The position numbers were made by a program, and so were the translations under genes. 57,338 nucleotides of DNA. It comes from Chara braunii. Its lineage: Eukaryota; Streptophyta; Charophyceae; Charales; Characeae. The notes under the pieces are model-generated. The model did no database searches and was not told the DNA's origin. It saw nothing but the letters and a program-made list of their open reading frames with translations. The DNA is taken from assembly GCA_003427395.1 (NCBI GenBank), contig BFEA01000703.1, positions 236,888-294,225 of the forward strand. Reading direction: 5' to 3'. This document shows positions 33,370 through 43,108 of the stretch, piece by piece. The stretch's first letter is position 1. Each line of letters begins with the position of its first letter.

Positions 33370-33760
33370 TGTCGAGCGCATCGGTTCGTCTCCACACAAA
33401 ACGGGGCGGGACCCTCCCGGCCTCGTCACGCAGGAGTTGGTCTTAATCCTCGTCGTGAATACATAATGGAGCTTTCGCAAGCCGCTCCGGCCGAGTGCGC
33501 CAGCCATAGCTCTTGCGAGCCCCTACGACAGGATAGGGCCTACGTGAGGCACGACTTACCTCCACCTTACTCTGAGTCACGAATGAACGTGGTCACCACT
33601 ATGGTTGGGTTCATGCACACCCCGATGGCACAACAACCACGACTCTTCGGATGTGCCTTTCAAGGCGAACGACGCACCGGTTTACAAGTAGGTTCTCCAA
33701 ACCAGCTGCCCGTCAGCCGCAACCCTCGTCGAAGTGACGAGCAAAACGAATGAATCTTCT
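33370..33760 (-). mobile_element. Repeat related to 39640-39900, possibly a SINE
   Basis: On the minus strand, GGTGGTGACCACG, GGAGGTAAGTCGTGCCTC and CCTGTCGTAGGGGCTCG follow the same order as in the repeat at 39640-39900. The head here is too diverged to show box A. Confidence 0.45.
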
Positions 33761-34620
33761 GCTAAAACGCGGAAGTATTCCCCCCTTTCTTCGATCTTCC
33801 TGTTTCGGCGCAGCTCGTGAACCCCAGAGCGCCCGACCCACAGCCTTACCACGGAGTTCGATCGCACTACTTCACTCGCAATGTCTTAGAACCCCCACCC
33901 AACGCTTTTCCTTGCTCGATTCTGTTACGAGTCGAGTGTGATATCATGTTTGTCTCTCCTATCACAACCATCCTCCGCCATTCCTCTACGCACCCCCTTT
34001 CCTTTCCTAACCACTCCTACATTAACATTCATACTAATCTAATTGCACCAACGGATTCGCCCTAGACAAAAAGCTCGGATTAGCTCCTTCCCTTGCTCGA
34101 TTTCATTAAGGATCGAGTGAGATCTCGAATTTCAGCCCCACCATGTCCTCTCGACCGATATCACCGCGCACCTTTCTTCTATAATAGCTCATCGCCTATT
34201 AACTTTTGTCTCAATCTTACCTCACTGTTCGACTCGCCTTGTTTTAGAATCCCTATACCCTGTCCTTTTCTCGCCCAAATCTATAAAGGGTTTGGTGGGA
34301 TAGCGGTTCTAGTCCTCGCCATAGCCACTCTTCTCATGGCTTTGCATGCATCCGGCGCAATTTCGCGTTCGGATTTACTCTTCGTTCCTATGTTTTCTCA
34401 GACCGTCACTCCTCGCTGTCTAGTCTTTCCCCCGTTACCTCCCGCTCTGGTCGTCTCCGGTATTTAACGGGCATCAAGTCGTCTTCTCTCGTTGTTGTCT
34501 TTGTTGCTCCCCCTCCGATCCTATTGCGCTCTCATACGTTTTTGCACTTCCTCGCAGTTCCCGTGCGGCCTATAGTTTCGCACCTCTTTGTAGTTAGTGC
34601 ACGCCCGTAGCTTCGCTCTA
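33761..34620. other. Pyrimidine-rich anonymous stretch
   Basis: C/T-rich plus strand with a repeated TTCCTTGCTCGATT...GAGTC/TCGAGTG theme near 33900 and 34090, and a CGTAG(C/T)T-CGCTC theme near 34560-34690. No gene recognised. Confidence 0.35.
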
Positions 34621-34802
34621 CCTCGTAGTCAGCTCACGATTCGTAGCTTCACTATGCCTCGTAGTTAGAGCACAGCTCGTAGCGACTGCCCCTGCTGCTA
34701 ACAATCAGTTAGGCTGCTTAAACACTGAGCCACTTAGAGGGGAATTTTTGAAAGCAACGACTATCGGTCGATTCCCCTGACCCCTCAGCCAAGTTCAAAA
34801 GA

Positions 34803-34892
34803 GGTCATTTATTTGTGCATGCCCAGCTCACACAGTGGTTTCACCACTCTCCTCTGCATCGTTCCAATTTTAACGGATGTCCCGAAGGACCC
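34803..34892 (-). pseudogene. U6-like snRNA sequence, copy 1
   Basis: The minus strand starts GGGTCCTTCGGGACATCCGT and continues AAAATTGGAACGATGCAGAG, nearly the canonical U6 5' stem-loop and following region. The remainder is diverged but keeps U6 spacing, ending GCATGCACAAATAAATGACC (U6 has CACGCACAAATCGAGAAATGGTCC). The ACAGAGA box is GCAGAGG and the AGC triad region is lost, so a spliceosomal role is unlikely. Confidence 0.7.
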
Positions 34893-35314
34893 AGTGGGAC
34901 AGGTCAACTAAGCATCTGAACTGCTAAGCAGCCCCCATCAGACAAACCCACATGCCAGCTCCTGATAGCCGATCTCGGAATTAAGGGCACGACTCCACTG
35001 CAGGCCTATAGAGTGGGCCCTGGCCAGATGTTGGTGGTAATAGGAACTACCCAAACAGGAATCTTGAAGGTTGAAGCAACGAAAAGCTCCGTGTTGGCCA
35101 TGACACCCCCGCCTGTGGCCCTTACTACTGCACCTCGTAGTCAGCTCACGACTCGTAGCTTCACTCTGCCTCGTAGTTAGAGCACGGCTCGTAGCGGCTG
35201 CCCCTGCTGCTAACAATCAACTAGGTCGCTCAAACACTGAACCACTTAGAGGGGAATTTTTGAAAGCAACAACTATCGGTCGATTCCCCTGGCCCCTCAG
35301 CCAGGTTCAGACAA

Positions 35315-35404
35315 GGTCATTTATTTGTGCATGCCCAGCTCACACAGTGGTTTCGCCACTCTCCTCTGCATCGTTCCAATTTTAACGGATGTCCCGAAGG
35401 ACCC
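35315..35404 (-). pseudogene. U6-like snRNA sequence, copy 2
   Basis: This copy lies exactly 512 bp from the one at 34803-34892 and differs at one base in the central loop (TTTCGCCAC against TTTCACCAC on the plus strand). It was duplicated with the surrounding unit, not inserted independently. Confidence 0.7.
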
Positions 35405-35719
35405 AGTGGGACAGGTCAACTAAGCATCCGAACTGCTAAGCAGCCCCCATCGGACAAACCCACACGCCAGCTCCTGATAACCGATCTCGGAATCAAGGGC
35501 ACGACTCCGCTGCAAGTCTATAAAGTGGGCCCTAGCCAGATGTTGGTGGTAATAGGAACTACCCAAACGGGAATCTTGAAGGCTGAAGCAGCGAAAAGCT
35601 CCGTGTTGGCCATGACACCCCTGCCTGTGGCCCCTACTACTGCACCTTGGCCTGCCCTACCCGGCCACAATCCGCTACCTTCCGGGTCCAAATGGCACGA
35701 CTACAAAAAGTCCCCGTCA

Positions 35720-36660
35720 TTCATCAAATGATTAATCAGAGTTGCACTAAATGTGGATACAAAGGACAGGGTGATGATGGCGGAAAAAATTCTAGGAGAT
35801 AATTGGAATATGAGTCGACCATCAGATGTATGGCTATGCGCTATGCTTCCCTCATATGCTAGACGAAGATCCAACTTAGAACTATGGGCTGACATTTGTG
35901 CGGCATGGGAGAAAATAAGGCCACGAAAGCTAAACAACCTTGTATCCAAAGGTGAAATTTTTACGTCAACCACTATTTGAAAACTCGAAAATTTTAGATA
36001 AAGAGGGTAACCCCTTTGTAGTTTCAAATGCTAATGGGGTGTTTGGGAGAAAATTGATAGAGAAAGGTATCCTGTGAGTGAAAGATCTTTATGAACAGTC
36101 GCTAGATTGACGCAACGAACAGAACCTGAGGGCATAGCTATGAAGACTTACCATGGTCGAGCAACGCATATCCCACATTATTGAGGCTATACAAGAAGAG
36201 TGAAAAAATAGGATCTTCATGAAGAAAGTAGACCCCCTTGGCCGCTGGTATAAACTGAAAAGGGAATTGGCATACGATGTCCTGTGAAAAATAATAGAAG
36301 TGGATGCTGATTTTGTACGCAAAATTGAAGAATGAAGAATTGTAGAAACGACTGACCAAGATAAGTTTTTTTCTCTTAAATTTAAGGAAAACTTTGACAG
36401 GCCATCCATATCGACAGCAACAGAAACACGAGTTGTTGAAACTGTCCGAGCCGGGAGGGTTCCACTGTTGACCAACTCACAACTTACTTCGGTTTCTCAG
36501 CTTAAGTTGGACCCAATGAGTGCAAGCTGGACTGATAATCTGGGTAAGGAGACCTCACTACATCGGTACACAACTAAAATAGGTCTGAAACAGATTCAAG
36601 CTATAAAGTACACTATAGAACAAGTATTGTAAATAGACTCAAATTGTTTATTGTAAATAT
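35720..36660 (+). pseudogene. LINE fragment, region between RT and zf-RVT, plus strand
   Basis: A short ATG frame at 35728 carries a zinc-knuckle remnant Cys-Thr-Lys-Cys-Gly-Tyr-Lys-Gly (35743-35766), as in LINE ORF1. Next, a frame reads EKILGDNWNMSRPSDVWLCA and LELWADICAAWEKIRP, followed after a shift by ILDKEGNPFVVSNANGVFG and PLGRWYKLKRELAYDVL. These resemble the poorly conserved spacer between RT and the C-terminal zinc finger in plant LINEs. Many stops interrupt it. Confidence 0.55.
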
Positions 36661-36709
36661 TGTGATTTTGTGTTAATGAAATAATTACTAGATATAAAGA
36701 ATAGAGATA

Positions 36710-36931
36710 AAAGTGAGATTAACCAATCGAAATGAGGTTATTGCATACATTCCGGGAGAATGCCATAATTTACAAGAGCACTCTATTGTTATGGTTCGAG
36801 GAGGTAGAGTCAAAGATTTGCCTGATGTAAAATACCATTGTATTCGAGGAGTGAAAGACTTACAAGGAATTCCTAATCGACGTTGAGGCAGATCAAAATA
36901 TGGTACCAAAAAACCCCAAATTGAAATATGA
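36710..36931 (+). pseudogene. rps12: Truncated mitochondrial rps12 (NUMT) inside a LINE
   Basis: The frame encodes [53 protein letters not shown] and GRSKYGTKKP, the C-terminal ~60% of mitochondrial ribosomal protein S12. The [18 protein letters not shown] ending separates it from the plastid version. One internal TGA replaces an Arg codon in the R-R-R run, the invariant Gly in GEGHN is Cys, and the 5' third is missing. LINE-derived sequence flanks it on both sides, so this is nuclear, non-functional DNA of mitochondrial origin. Confidence 0.85.
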
Positions 36932-36989
36932 ATCGAAAAATCTCACAAGTTGGGACGAATAAATAAAACTACAACTGCTCCAAACCAGT

Positions 36990-37630
36990 CCGCTGAAATC
37001 TACCGATATTGGTCACAACTGTGTTTGTTACCTTCCCAAAAGCAAGTCTATCGTGGCTACTGATGCTACAAGTTGTATCATCTGCAATATTCCTAATGAA
37101 GAAAAATGTAAAAGTTCAGTCTAGGTGCACTCGTTGCAACTGGGTTTGGGAATCCACAAAGCATATGTGGATCGCATGCCCTTTTTCCGCCAGTATTTCG
37201 GGTTGGTGGCAAACCACTTGGAAAAGGATTACAGACACAAACTTCAAATGGTCGGAGGAATGGATTCTTTTTGGGCTACTCCCAACAGATATTGGTCCCT
37301 GCCAGGGCCTGACCTATGTTGCTCAGGTCATCTGAGCCATCATCTACTGGGAGCTATGGTTAAGCAGGAATGCAACAGTCTTCAAGGGTAAGAAGTCGGC
37401 CTTCCTGGCTCTAAAGGCTTCAATCCACTCAAGCATACGCAAAACCATATAGGCAGACTGACACGGTAAAGTTCAACAAGCATCCTCCAATGACCAAGGC
37501 AAGTTGTGGTTCCGAAAGACCTGGTGTATAAACAATTATCTTGCAAGCATCAACGATTAAGGTAAGTTGAAAATGGCAACGTGGCTCTTGCCTGAGCCAC
37601 AGGCCACATCGCCCCAATTGAAAAATTGGT
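36990..37630 (+). pseudogene. LINE C-terminal zf-RVT region, plus strand
   Basis: The translation carries CTRCNWVWESTKHMWIACPF, matching the Cys-x2-Cys-x(6)-H-x(4)-C-P pattern of the zf-RVT domain, then FKWSEEWILFGLLP and, after one stop, IIYWELWLSRNATVFKGKK. This is the same layout as the minus-strand copy at 20535-21128. Several stops and a shift make it a pseudogene. Confidence 0.75.
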
Positions 37631-37737
37631 AGACTGTAGCAACTTACATCTAGTCATACTTTTTAAGATTGTTCAAGCAACGTCAGCTGAGGGGGCTGAA
37701 TTTAGCAGAAAACTATAGGTGATATGTGGTTGATGAG

Positions 37738-37860
37738 ACGCTAGACCCGGTTTCCAGCAAGCAGTTACAAAATTGACACGATTTCCATCGGGTAGAATTA
37801 TAGGGTCCCCGACCCCAAAATATTTATTGGGAATACAAAAATATTTATTGAAAAAAAAAA
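37738..37860 (+). mobile_element. LINE 3' UTR tail with poly-A
   Basis: GACGCTAGACCCGGTTTCCA and TCGGGTAGAATTATAGGGTC follow the order of the tails at 31965-32157 and 21960-22100. It ends in an A run at 37849-37860, completing the plus-strand LINE. Confidence 0.65.
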
Positions 37861-37864
37861 AGAC

Positions 37865-38460
37865 AGGCTGGTATTTATCTACTTGAGGACAGGCTAACCA
37901 TGAGGTTCCCAATTTTTTTTGGTAGTGATCCCCTTTCAGTAAAAGCTTAAGTCTTCGCACAATATGTAGACGAAAGCGCAACACCTCGTGTGTCATGGAT
38001 TACCTTTCATCAAGAAAAAGTTTAGTCGTCTTTGAACTGGGGAAAAATGCAATCCAAACCATGTATAGTTGTGTGCCTCCGGATGGCGGTCCTAAAAGCA
38101 TCACACATGCCCTGAGAGGTAATAAAATCGTGTAACAGTCCGGTGTCCGCTCTAATAGGTTCTGTCTTCGGGTTGTCGAGGCCCGGGTTTAAGACAATAT
38201 TCAAGTCAGCAGCTCATAGTAGGTTGTCAGAGTCCAGGATCAGACATGGCAGCTCGGCTACAAAACTTACCCTTTCGCTGTACCCTTTCGTTATAATTGG
38301 TTGGGAGGTACAGTGATAAGATAGTCCAGTCCTCAGTCCCTAGTGCCACCTTCACCCAAACCCACCGCCCCCACATCTCATCTAGCTTAGATTCTTGAAT
38401 ATGGGCTATCTGTGCTTTATTTTTACAAAGCCCCTTGTTTATGTTTTTTTTTCGTAACAC
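37865..38460 (-). pseudogene. LINE endonuclease-domain fragment, minus strand
   Basis: Reading down from 38460: LCKNKAQIAHIQESKLDEM (the L-Q-E-(S/T)-K metal-binding motif of AP-type endonucleases), then WTILSLYLPTN. After a frame change come LNIVLNPGLDNPKTEP and a GLDCIFPQF stretch close to the family's (G)DFN and D-R-I/V-F regions. Stops and shifts occur. It abuts the poly-A of the plus-strand LINE. Confidence 0.65.
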
Positions 38461-38469
38461 ATAAGCCCC

Positions 38470-39620
38470 TTACACTCCACACCACTATGCATAGAATGCC
38501 CTTAGGCAGCATAAATCCCCGTTATTCCAGTATAACTTCGGATCCGGCCTGCTGCACTGCTTGAGGACTCTGCTTGCTTTCGGCGTCTCATTCATTCACT
38601 CCCCTTCATGTTTTGTTGCTCCTTCCGAAGAGTTCTCGACATTTTCGGGAACTAAGGTGTAAAAATCACTTCCTTGTTTGTAACGGACCTGCCGGGATGG
38701 TGGTTCGTTAGGAGCAAAACGAAGGAATGAGGATGGGGGAGATGGAGTTGGAGTCGGAAGGAACAACGCAAATCCAACGCAGACTTAACATGCACGTACT
38801 CCAAAGTGTTTAAATGAAGAATGAGGTTGAAACAGACTGCAACTAGGGTATACCCCCAACAAACTGATTGGACTGGATTGGTGTGGATAAGCACATGACC
38901 TGCAAGGTTAGGCCACGACCTGGTCCCATAGGGCGAACAGGCAAAATAGCATGATAGCCCTGACTGTACATAAGGGCAGCTACAGACACGTTGTACAATC
39001 CTCAGACATGTAGTGGATCGCGAGAACCATAAACACACTTTCGTAAAAGCAGTGGAACTCTGCAACAATAAAGCCGAGAAATTTAGGATGTGGAGCAAGC
39101 TCCATGCGGAGTCCATGTGATATAGCCTAAGCTACATAATATAATAGCAAAGACAATTGTCTAATATACACATTCTAACTAACAACAAAATATGAATGTA
39201 ACAGAGTATAATTCTGAAGTCCTTGAGGCAATTGCCTCAGTGCTGAAGGGAAAAGAGAGCAATATGTCACAAAATGATGTCACGTCGCTGGACCACCAAA
39301 AGTGGGATGGTCTCAGAGGGGGTGAATGCAGCCTAAGAATTGAAACTCCTAAGGACAGTCAGACACACGAAGGTGGGATAGGTCATCAGGCTCAGGGCGT
39401 GGGAGTGGTAGAGAAACAAAACCAATGACCCTAATAGATAGACCATCAAGGCATATAATGCTCAACAAAAGGGTGACCCCATGCAGGGTCGACCATAAAA
39501 GGGTAGCCTGAAATAGGGTGAACATATGCCTAATTGAAGGCATGGAATGACCAACACTACGATGATGAGGGTAATGGGTGAGGGAAACATGCATACAACT
39601 CACCGACTGGGGAGAGAGCT
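38470..39620. other. Anonymous stretch
   Basis: No coding domain, RNA gene or clear repeat recognised on either strand. It is probably old repeat DNA. Confidence 0.4.
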
Positions 39621-39639
39621 AGGTTGGGGAGTAGAGAAA

Positions 39640-39900
39640 CCAAGATAACGCTGTCGCGCGCGGCGGTCTCTCACCCCGCTGGGAGCGCTGAACCTTACGG
39701 TCGTATCACGCACGATTTATTTTTGAAGAATCATCTTGTCACCACTCCAACCGTGCGCGTGTGCTATCTCTCACGACGCCCTGCGACAGGTCGGGACGTC
39801 GCGAGGTACAACTTACCTCAACCCAAGGGGCTGTCACCACCCTTAGGTAGGCGTATCCCTGCTGAGCTACCGGGCCACGTGCGAAGGCTTTTACATGCTT
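39640..39900 (-). mobile_element. Possible SINE related to 33370-33760
   Basis: On the minus strand, GCCCGGTAGCTCAGCAGG is a good box A context. GGTGGTGACAGCC, GGGTTGAGGTAAGTTGTACC and CCTGTCGCAGGGCGTCGTGA follow. The shared body with 33370-33760 shows it is a repeat. A box B is not clear. Confidence 0.45.
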
Positions 39901-41047
39901 GAGTAGAGGTAGGTCGGCCGGGGGAGTTTGCTCGATCCCTGTAGCATGAAATGGGGTACGCGCGGTAAGACGCCTAGGACTGACCCGTTAGATACTCAGG
40001 TCGAACTTTGAGACGGTTGTCTACTCCCGCATCTGTTCCAAAGACACATTCTCCTTCTGACCACTATGTTTAAGGTATCAAAACAAAACCTTGTCACTAC
40101 CAACGTATGACTGATCATCAGATATCACAGGAGTTATATAAGACTAATTATGAGTATTGAGGTATTACCATTTGTAACCCTTTCCACTTTCACAAGTGTT
40201 GAGTGTCCAGACTCTTCTTGATGTCAATTCCAGTCCAGCCCAAATCATGCACAAAAGAGACCTGCACAACATAATGCAAAGACAGTTCACATGCCATGCA
40301 CTAACGGCGTCAACCATCAACCATTGACATTGTCCCTCACTCCCCAAACCATTCACGACAACTCTATCTTTTCTGAGATGCAAGCCCAACACCCTCATAT
40401 TGATTCAAAGGACCCTTGAGAGTGACCAGGACCATTCAGGCAATGACCACAGATGACAGTTTTACTGACCACAAGGTTTGACTTTAGATGTAGATGTCAA
40501 GTCAAAGGAAGAAAAGTTGAATCGGCTACGATCGACCTGTTATCGAGAGATAACAGAAAGTTGAGTCCTTTATGTATGACTTCTCCTTTATCGCAGTAGA
40601 CCAAAGCAAAGATATGCACACACACAGGTCAACAATGATTCAACATCCCCACTTGATTCCTATATAATGATATCTAAGGGTCAAACCCTTAGTTATGGTC
40701 TGTGAGCTTTGGGATCAGCATCCCAAAGTCTAACCCCTAGCTTCTATCTACCCCTGAGTCGTCTGTCACTCCTCCTCCTTTTATTTCAAGGAGTTTCTTT
40801 GCCTATGTCTCAAGTTGCCCCAGGGAAACTCATATTTCCTCTTACTCTCAATACTTGCAGTTTCTCTCTTGTGGATAAGCACACCCTTTTGTGCTTACTC
40901 GGTAATCTAACTGAGATCTACTCATGCCGTTCGGTGGTTTCTCCCTTAGGAGCCTGTTAATAAACTGAGGCTACGCGAAACTTCTTCTTGTCTAATCCTT
41001 TTCCCTGCGGTATTCGCTTTCCTTCACGTTTCTTTTAAGAAACCTTT
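39901..41047. other. Non-coding stretch with scattered perfect hairpins
   Basis: Hairpins include CTGTTATC-GAGA-GATAACAG (40537-40556), CTTTGGGAT-CAGC-ATCCCAAAG (40707-40728), AAGGGT-CAA-ACCCTT (40676-40690) and a TTGACTT.../AAGTCAA fold (~40478-40505). These grade into the dense hairpin island to the right and may belong to the same mitochondrial-derived block. Confidence 0.55.
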
Positions 41048-41351
41048 GGAGTCGCTCCCAATGGAGTACTCCTTTTTCTTTCTCTTTTTCTTGTCCTGAC
41101 ATACACAAGTAGTGGGCCGATTCACCCGGGAATCCTCCACCACTTGATCAATTCCAAACAATCTGTTAGTCAGAAGAGTATTGGAGTCGCCCCAATGGGA
41201 GCACTCAGTCACTCTTCAAAATTCAAGCAGCCAAGTAGTTCAGGCAATCTAGTGCAAGCAATCGGATAACTCACCCGGGAGTATCCTTTTATTAGTTAGG
41301 CAGATAGTTAGGAGGTCTATGTTGAATCGTTTCAACACTTGGCCCAATACT

Positions 41352-41644
41352 GGTGTCTATGGTATTATAACAGCAGGTTGGTCTAGTAATTCCAAATATG
41401 CTTTTCTAGGAGCACTACGATCTGCTGCTCAAATGGTTTCTTATGAAGTTTCTATTGGTCTTATTATAATTACTGTATTAATTTGCGTAGGTTCTTGTAA
41501 TTTCACGGAAATCGTCATAGCACAAAAACAGATATGGTTTGGTATTCCCTTTTTTCCTTTATTGATTCTGTTTTTTATTTCTTGTTTAGCGGAAACGAAT
41601 CGTGCTCCTTTTGATTTACCAGAAGCGGAAGCTGAGTTAGTTGC
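41352..41644 (+). pseudogene. nad1: Mitochondrial nad1 fragment, probably NUMT
   Basis: The frame encodes [20 protein letters not shown], then [28 protein letters not shown] and [20 protein letters not shown], a central part of NADH dehydrogenase subunit 1 (complex I, inner mitochondrial membrane). It has no stops over 98 codons and the quinone-site region is intact. It begins abruptly at G-V-Y-G-I, close to a known group II intron position in land-plant nad1, and ends in the N gap. The short open stretch before it (from ATG at 41319) is unrelated. The intact frame means recent transfer, or mitochondrial sequence misplaced in the assembly. Confidence 0.9.
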
Positions 41645-42144
41645 NNNNNNNNNNNNNNNNNNNNNNNNNNNNNNNNNNNNNNNNNNNNNNNNNNNNNNNN
41701 NNNNNNNNNNNNNNNNNNNNNNNNNNNNNNNNNNNNNNNNNNNNNNNNNNNNNNNNNNNNNNNNNNNNNNNNNNNNNNNNNNNNNNNNNNNNNNNNNNNN
41801 NNNNNNNNNNNNNNNNNNNNNNNNNNNNNNNNNNNNNNNNNNNNNNNNNNNNNNNNNNNNNNNNNNNNNNNNNNNNNNNNNNNNNNNNNNNNNNNNNNNN
41901 NNNNNNNNNNNNNNNNNNNNNNNNNNNNNNNNNNNNNNNNNNNNNNNNNNNNNNNNNNNNNNNNNNNNNNNNNNNNNNNNNNNNNNNNNNNNNNNNNNNN
42001 NNNNNNNNNNNNNNNNNNNNNNNNNNNNNNNNNNNNNNNNNNNNNNNNNNNNNNNNNNNNNNNNNNNNNNNNNNNNNNNNNNNNNNNNNNNNNNNNNNNN
42101 NNNNNNNNNNNNNNNNNNNNNNNNNNNNNNNNNNNNNNNNNNNN
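41645..42144. other. Assembly gap, exactly 500 N
   Basis: The round size suggests a placeholder. It interrupts nad1; the sequence after it does not continue nad1 in an obvious way. Confidence 1.
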
Positions 42145-42184
42145 GGCAGCGAAGTAGTATCATTGAGTTAACTCAGTTAATAGA

Positions 42185-42290
42185 TACGGGCGCCTTCGGC
42201 CTATCTATATAGAGACTCAAACGACGCCTTCGGCGCCTTCGGTCGGGGACCCGGCTCTTGCGAGCCCTTTGGCACGCGTCCCCGGGTTTT
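42185..42290. repeat. GC-cluster hairpins
   Basis: GGGCGCCTTCGGCC, GACGCCTTCGGCGCCTTCGG and GGGGACCCGGCTCTTGCGAG ... CGTCCCC fold into nested stems. These resemble organellar intergenic GC clusters and lie just after the cox3 stop codon. Confidence 0.6.
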
Positions 42291-42303
42291 GGGGTAGTAA
42301 GTG

Positions 42304-42398
42304 TTAATTACCCCCCCACCAATAAATAGATACAAATAGAAATAACCAAACCACATCAACAAAATGCCAATACCAAGCGGCAGCTTCAAACCCGAAAT
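42304..42398 (-). pseudogene. cox3: Mitochondrial cox3 C-terminal fragment
   Basis: The minus strand encodes [18 protein letters not shown] and [13 protein letters not shown] followed by TAA, the exact C terminus of cytochrome c oxidase subunit 3. Similarity stops upstream of HFG, so only ~31 codons remain. nad1 lies on the opposite strand across the gap, showing this block is mitochondrial in origin. Confidence 0.9.
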
Positions 42399-42807
42399 GT
42401 CTAGATCCAGATGTCAATACAGAATTAAAGTTAGTAATAGGCGGTCTTCACGGAAGCCTCCTATTACTCTTTGATCAAAACTCAGTCTTTCCCTCCAAAG
42501 TGTAATAGGATGACCCTACGGGAGCCACCCTACTACTATCTCAAAGTCAGACGAGCTAGGGTTACGTTAGCGGATTCAGGCAAACACCAGATCCTCCCTT
42601 TGCTGGAATATCTTGTTAGACCCGTTAGGATTGAGTTTAGCAAGCATTAGGATGACCCCACAGAAGCCTCCCATGTCCTGCTTTGGTATTTATTTGTATC
42701 GTCCATTAGTCATATCTGAACAAGTCGTAAGGTTGCTCACCCGGAGTATCCCTTCACTTGTTCAAACATAATCGCCTTACTTTTTTCTTCCGTTAGTTGA
42801 CCTCCTA

Positions 42808-42861
42808 ATCAAACAAGTGTTAGGATAACCCACCCGGGAGCCATCCTACCACTTGTTTGAT
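42808..42861. repeat. Longest hairpin of the island
   Basis: ATCAAACAAGTGTTAGGAT pairs with ATCCTACCACTTGTTTGAT (19-bp arms, one mismatch) around a CCCACCCGGG core. The outer arm word CAAGTG/CACTTG recurs at 42721 and 41106. Confidence 0.85.
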
Positions 42862-43108
42862 GCATGGGAGATCAAAAACAACTCTTAATTGAGTTGTCCT
42901 GACAGTTCACCAATCTGACCTATGTGTTGTAAGTGAGCAAAAGGCATGTTGACTCCCACGGGAAGTCGGACAGATTGACCCAGACTTAGGAGTTCGTACA
43001 CTCACCCGGGAGTACTCGAATCCCTCCCCAGTCTGGTTCGATTAGTGATAGGGGAGCTTCACGAAAGTCTCCTGCTACCTTTTTGCCTCTGTTAGTCTTT
43101 GAAGATGC

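Larger units (their letters stand above)
34621..35646. repeat. 512-bp tandem duplication carrying a U6-like sequence
   Basis: Copy 1 is 34621-35132 and copy 2 is 35133-35646, about 95% alike by eye with the same order throughout. Each contains CCTCGTAGTCAGCTCACGA, a fold (AGGGGAAT...ATTCCCCT), a U6-like minus-strand segment and a TTGGTGGTAATAGGAACTAC block. Copy 2 leads directly into a plus-strand LINE. Confidence 0.9.

Noticed and set aside
34938-35731. Paired ORFs across the 512-bp duplication as a real protein
   Set aside because: Both strands read open, the unit is a duplicated non-coding repeat with a U6-like part, and no domain is recognisable.
41641-42212. Extension of the nad1 frame through the gap to 42212
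   Set aside because: The frame is open only because the bases are unknown. The sequence after the gap is not nad1.
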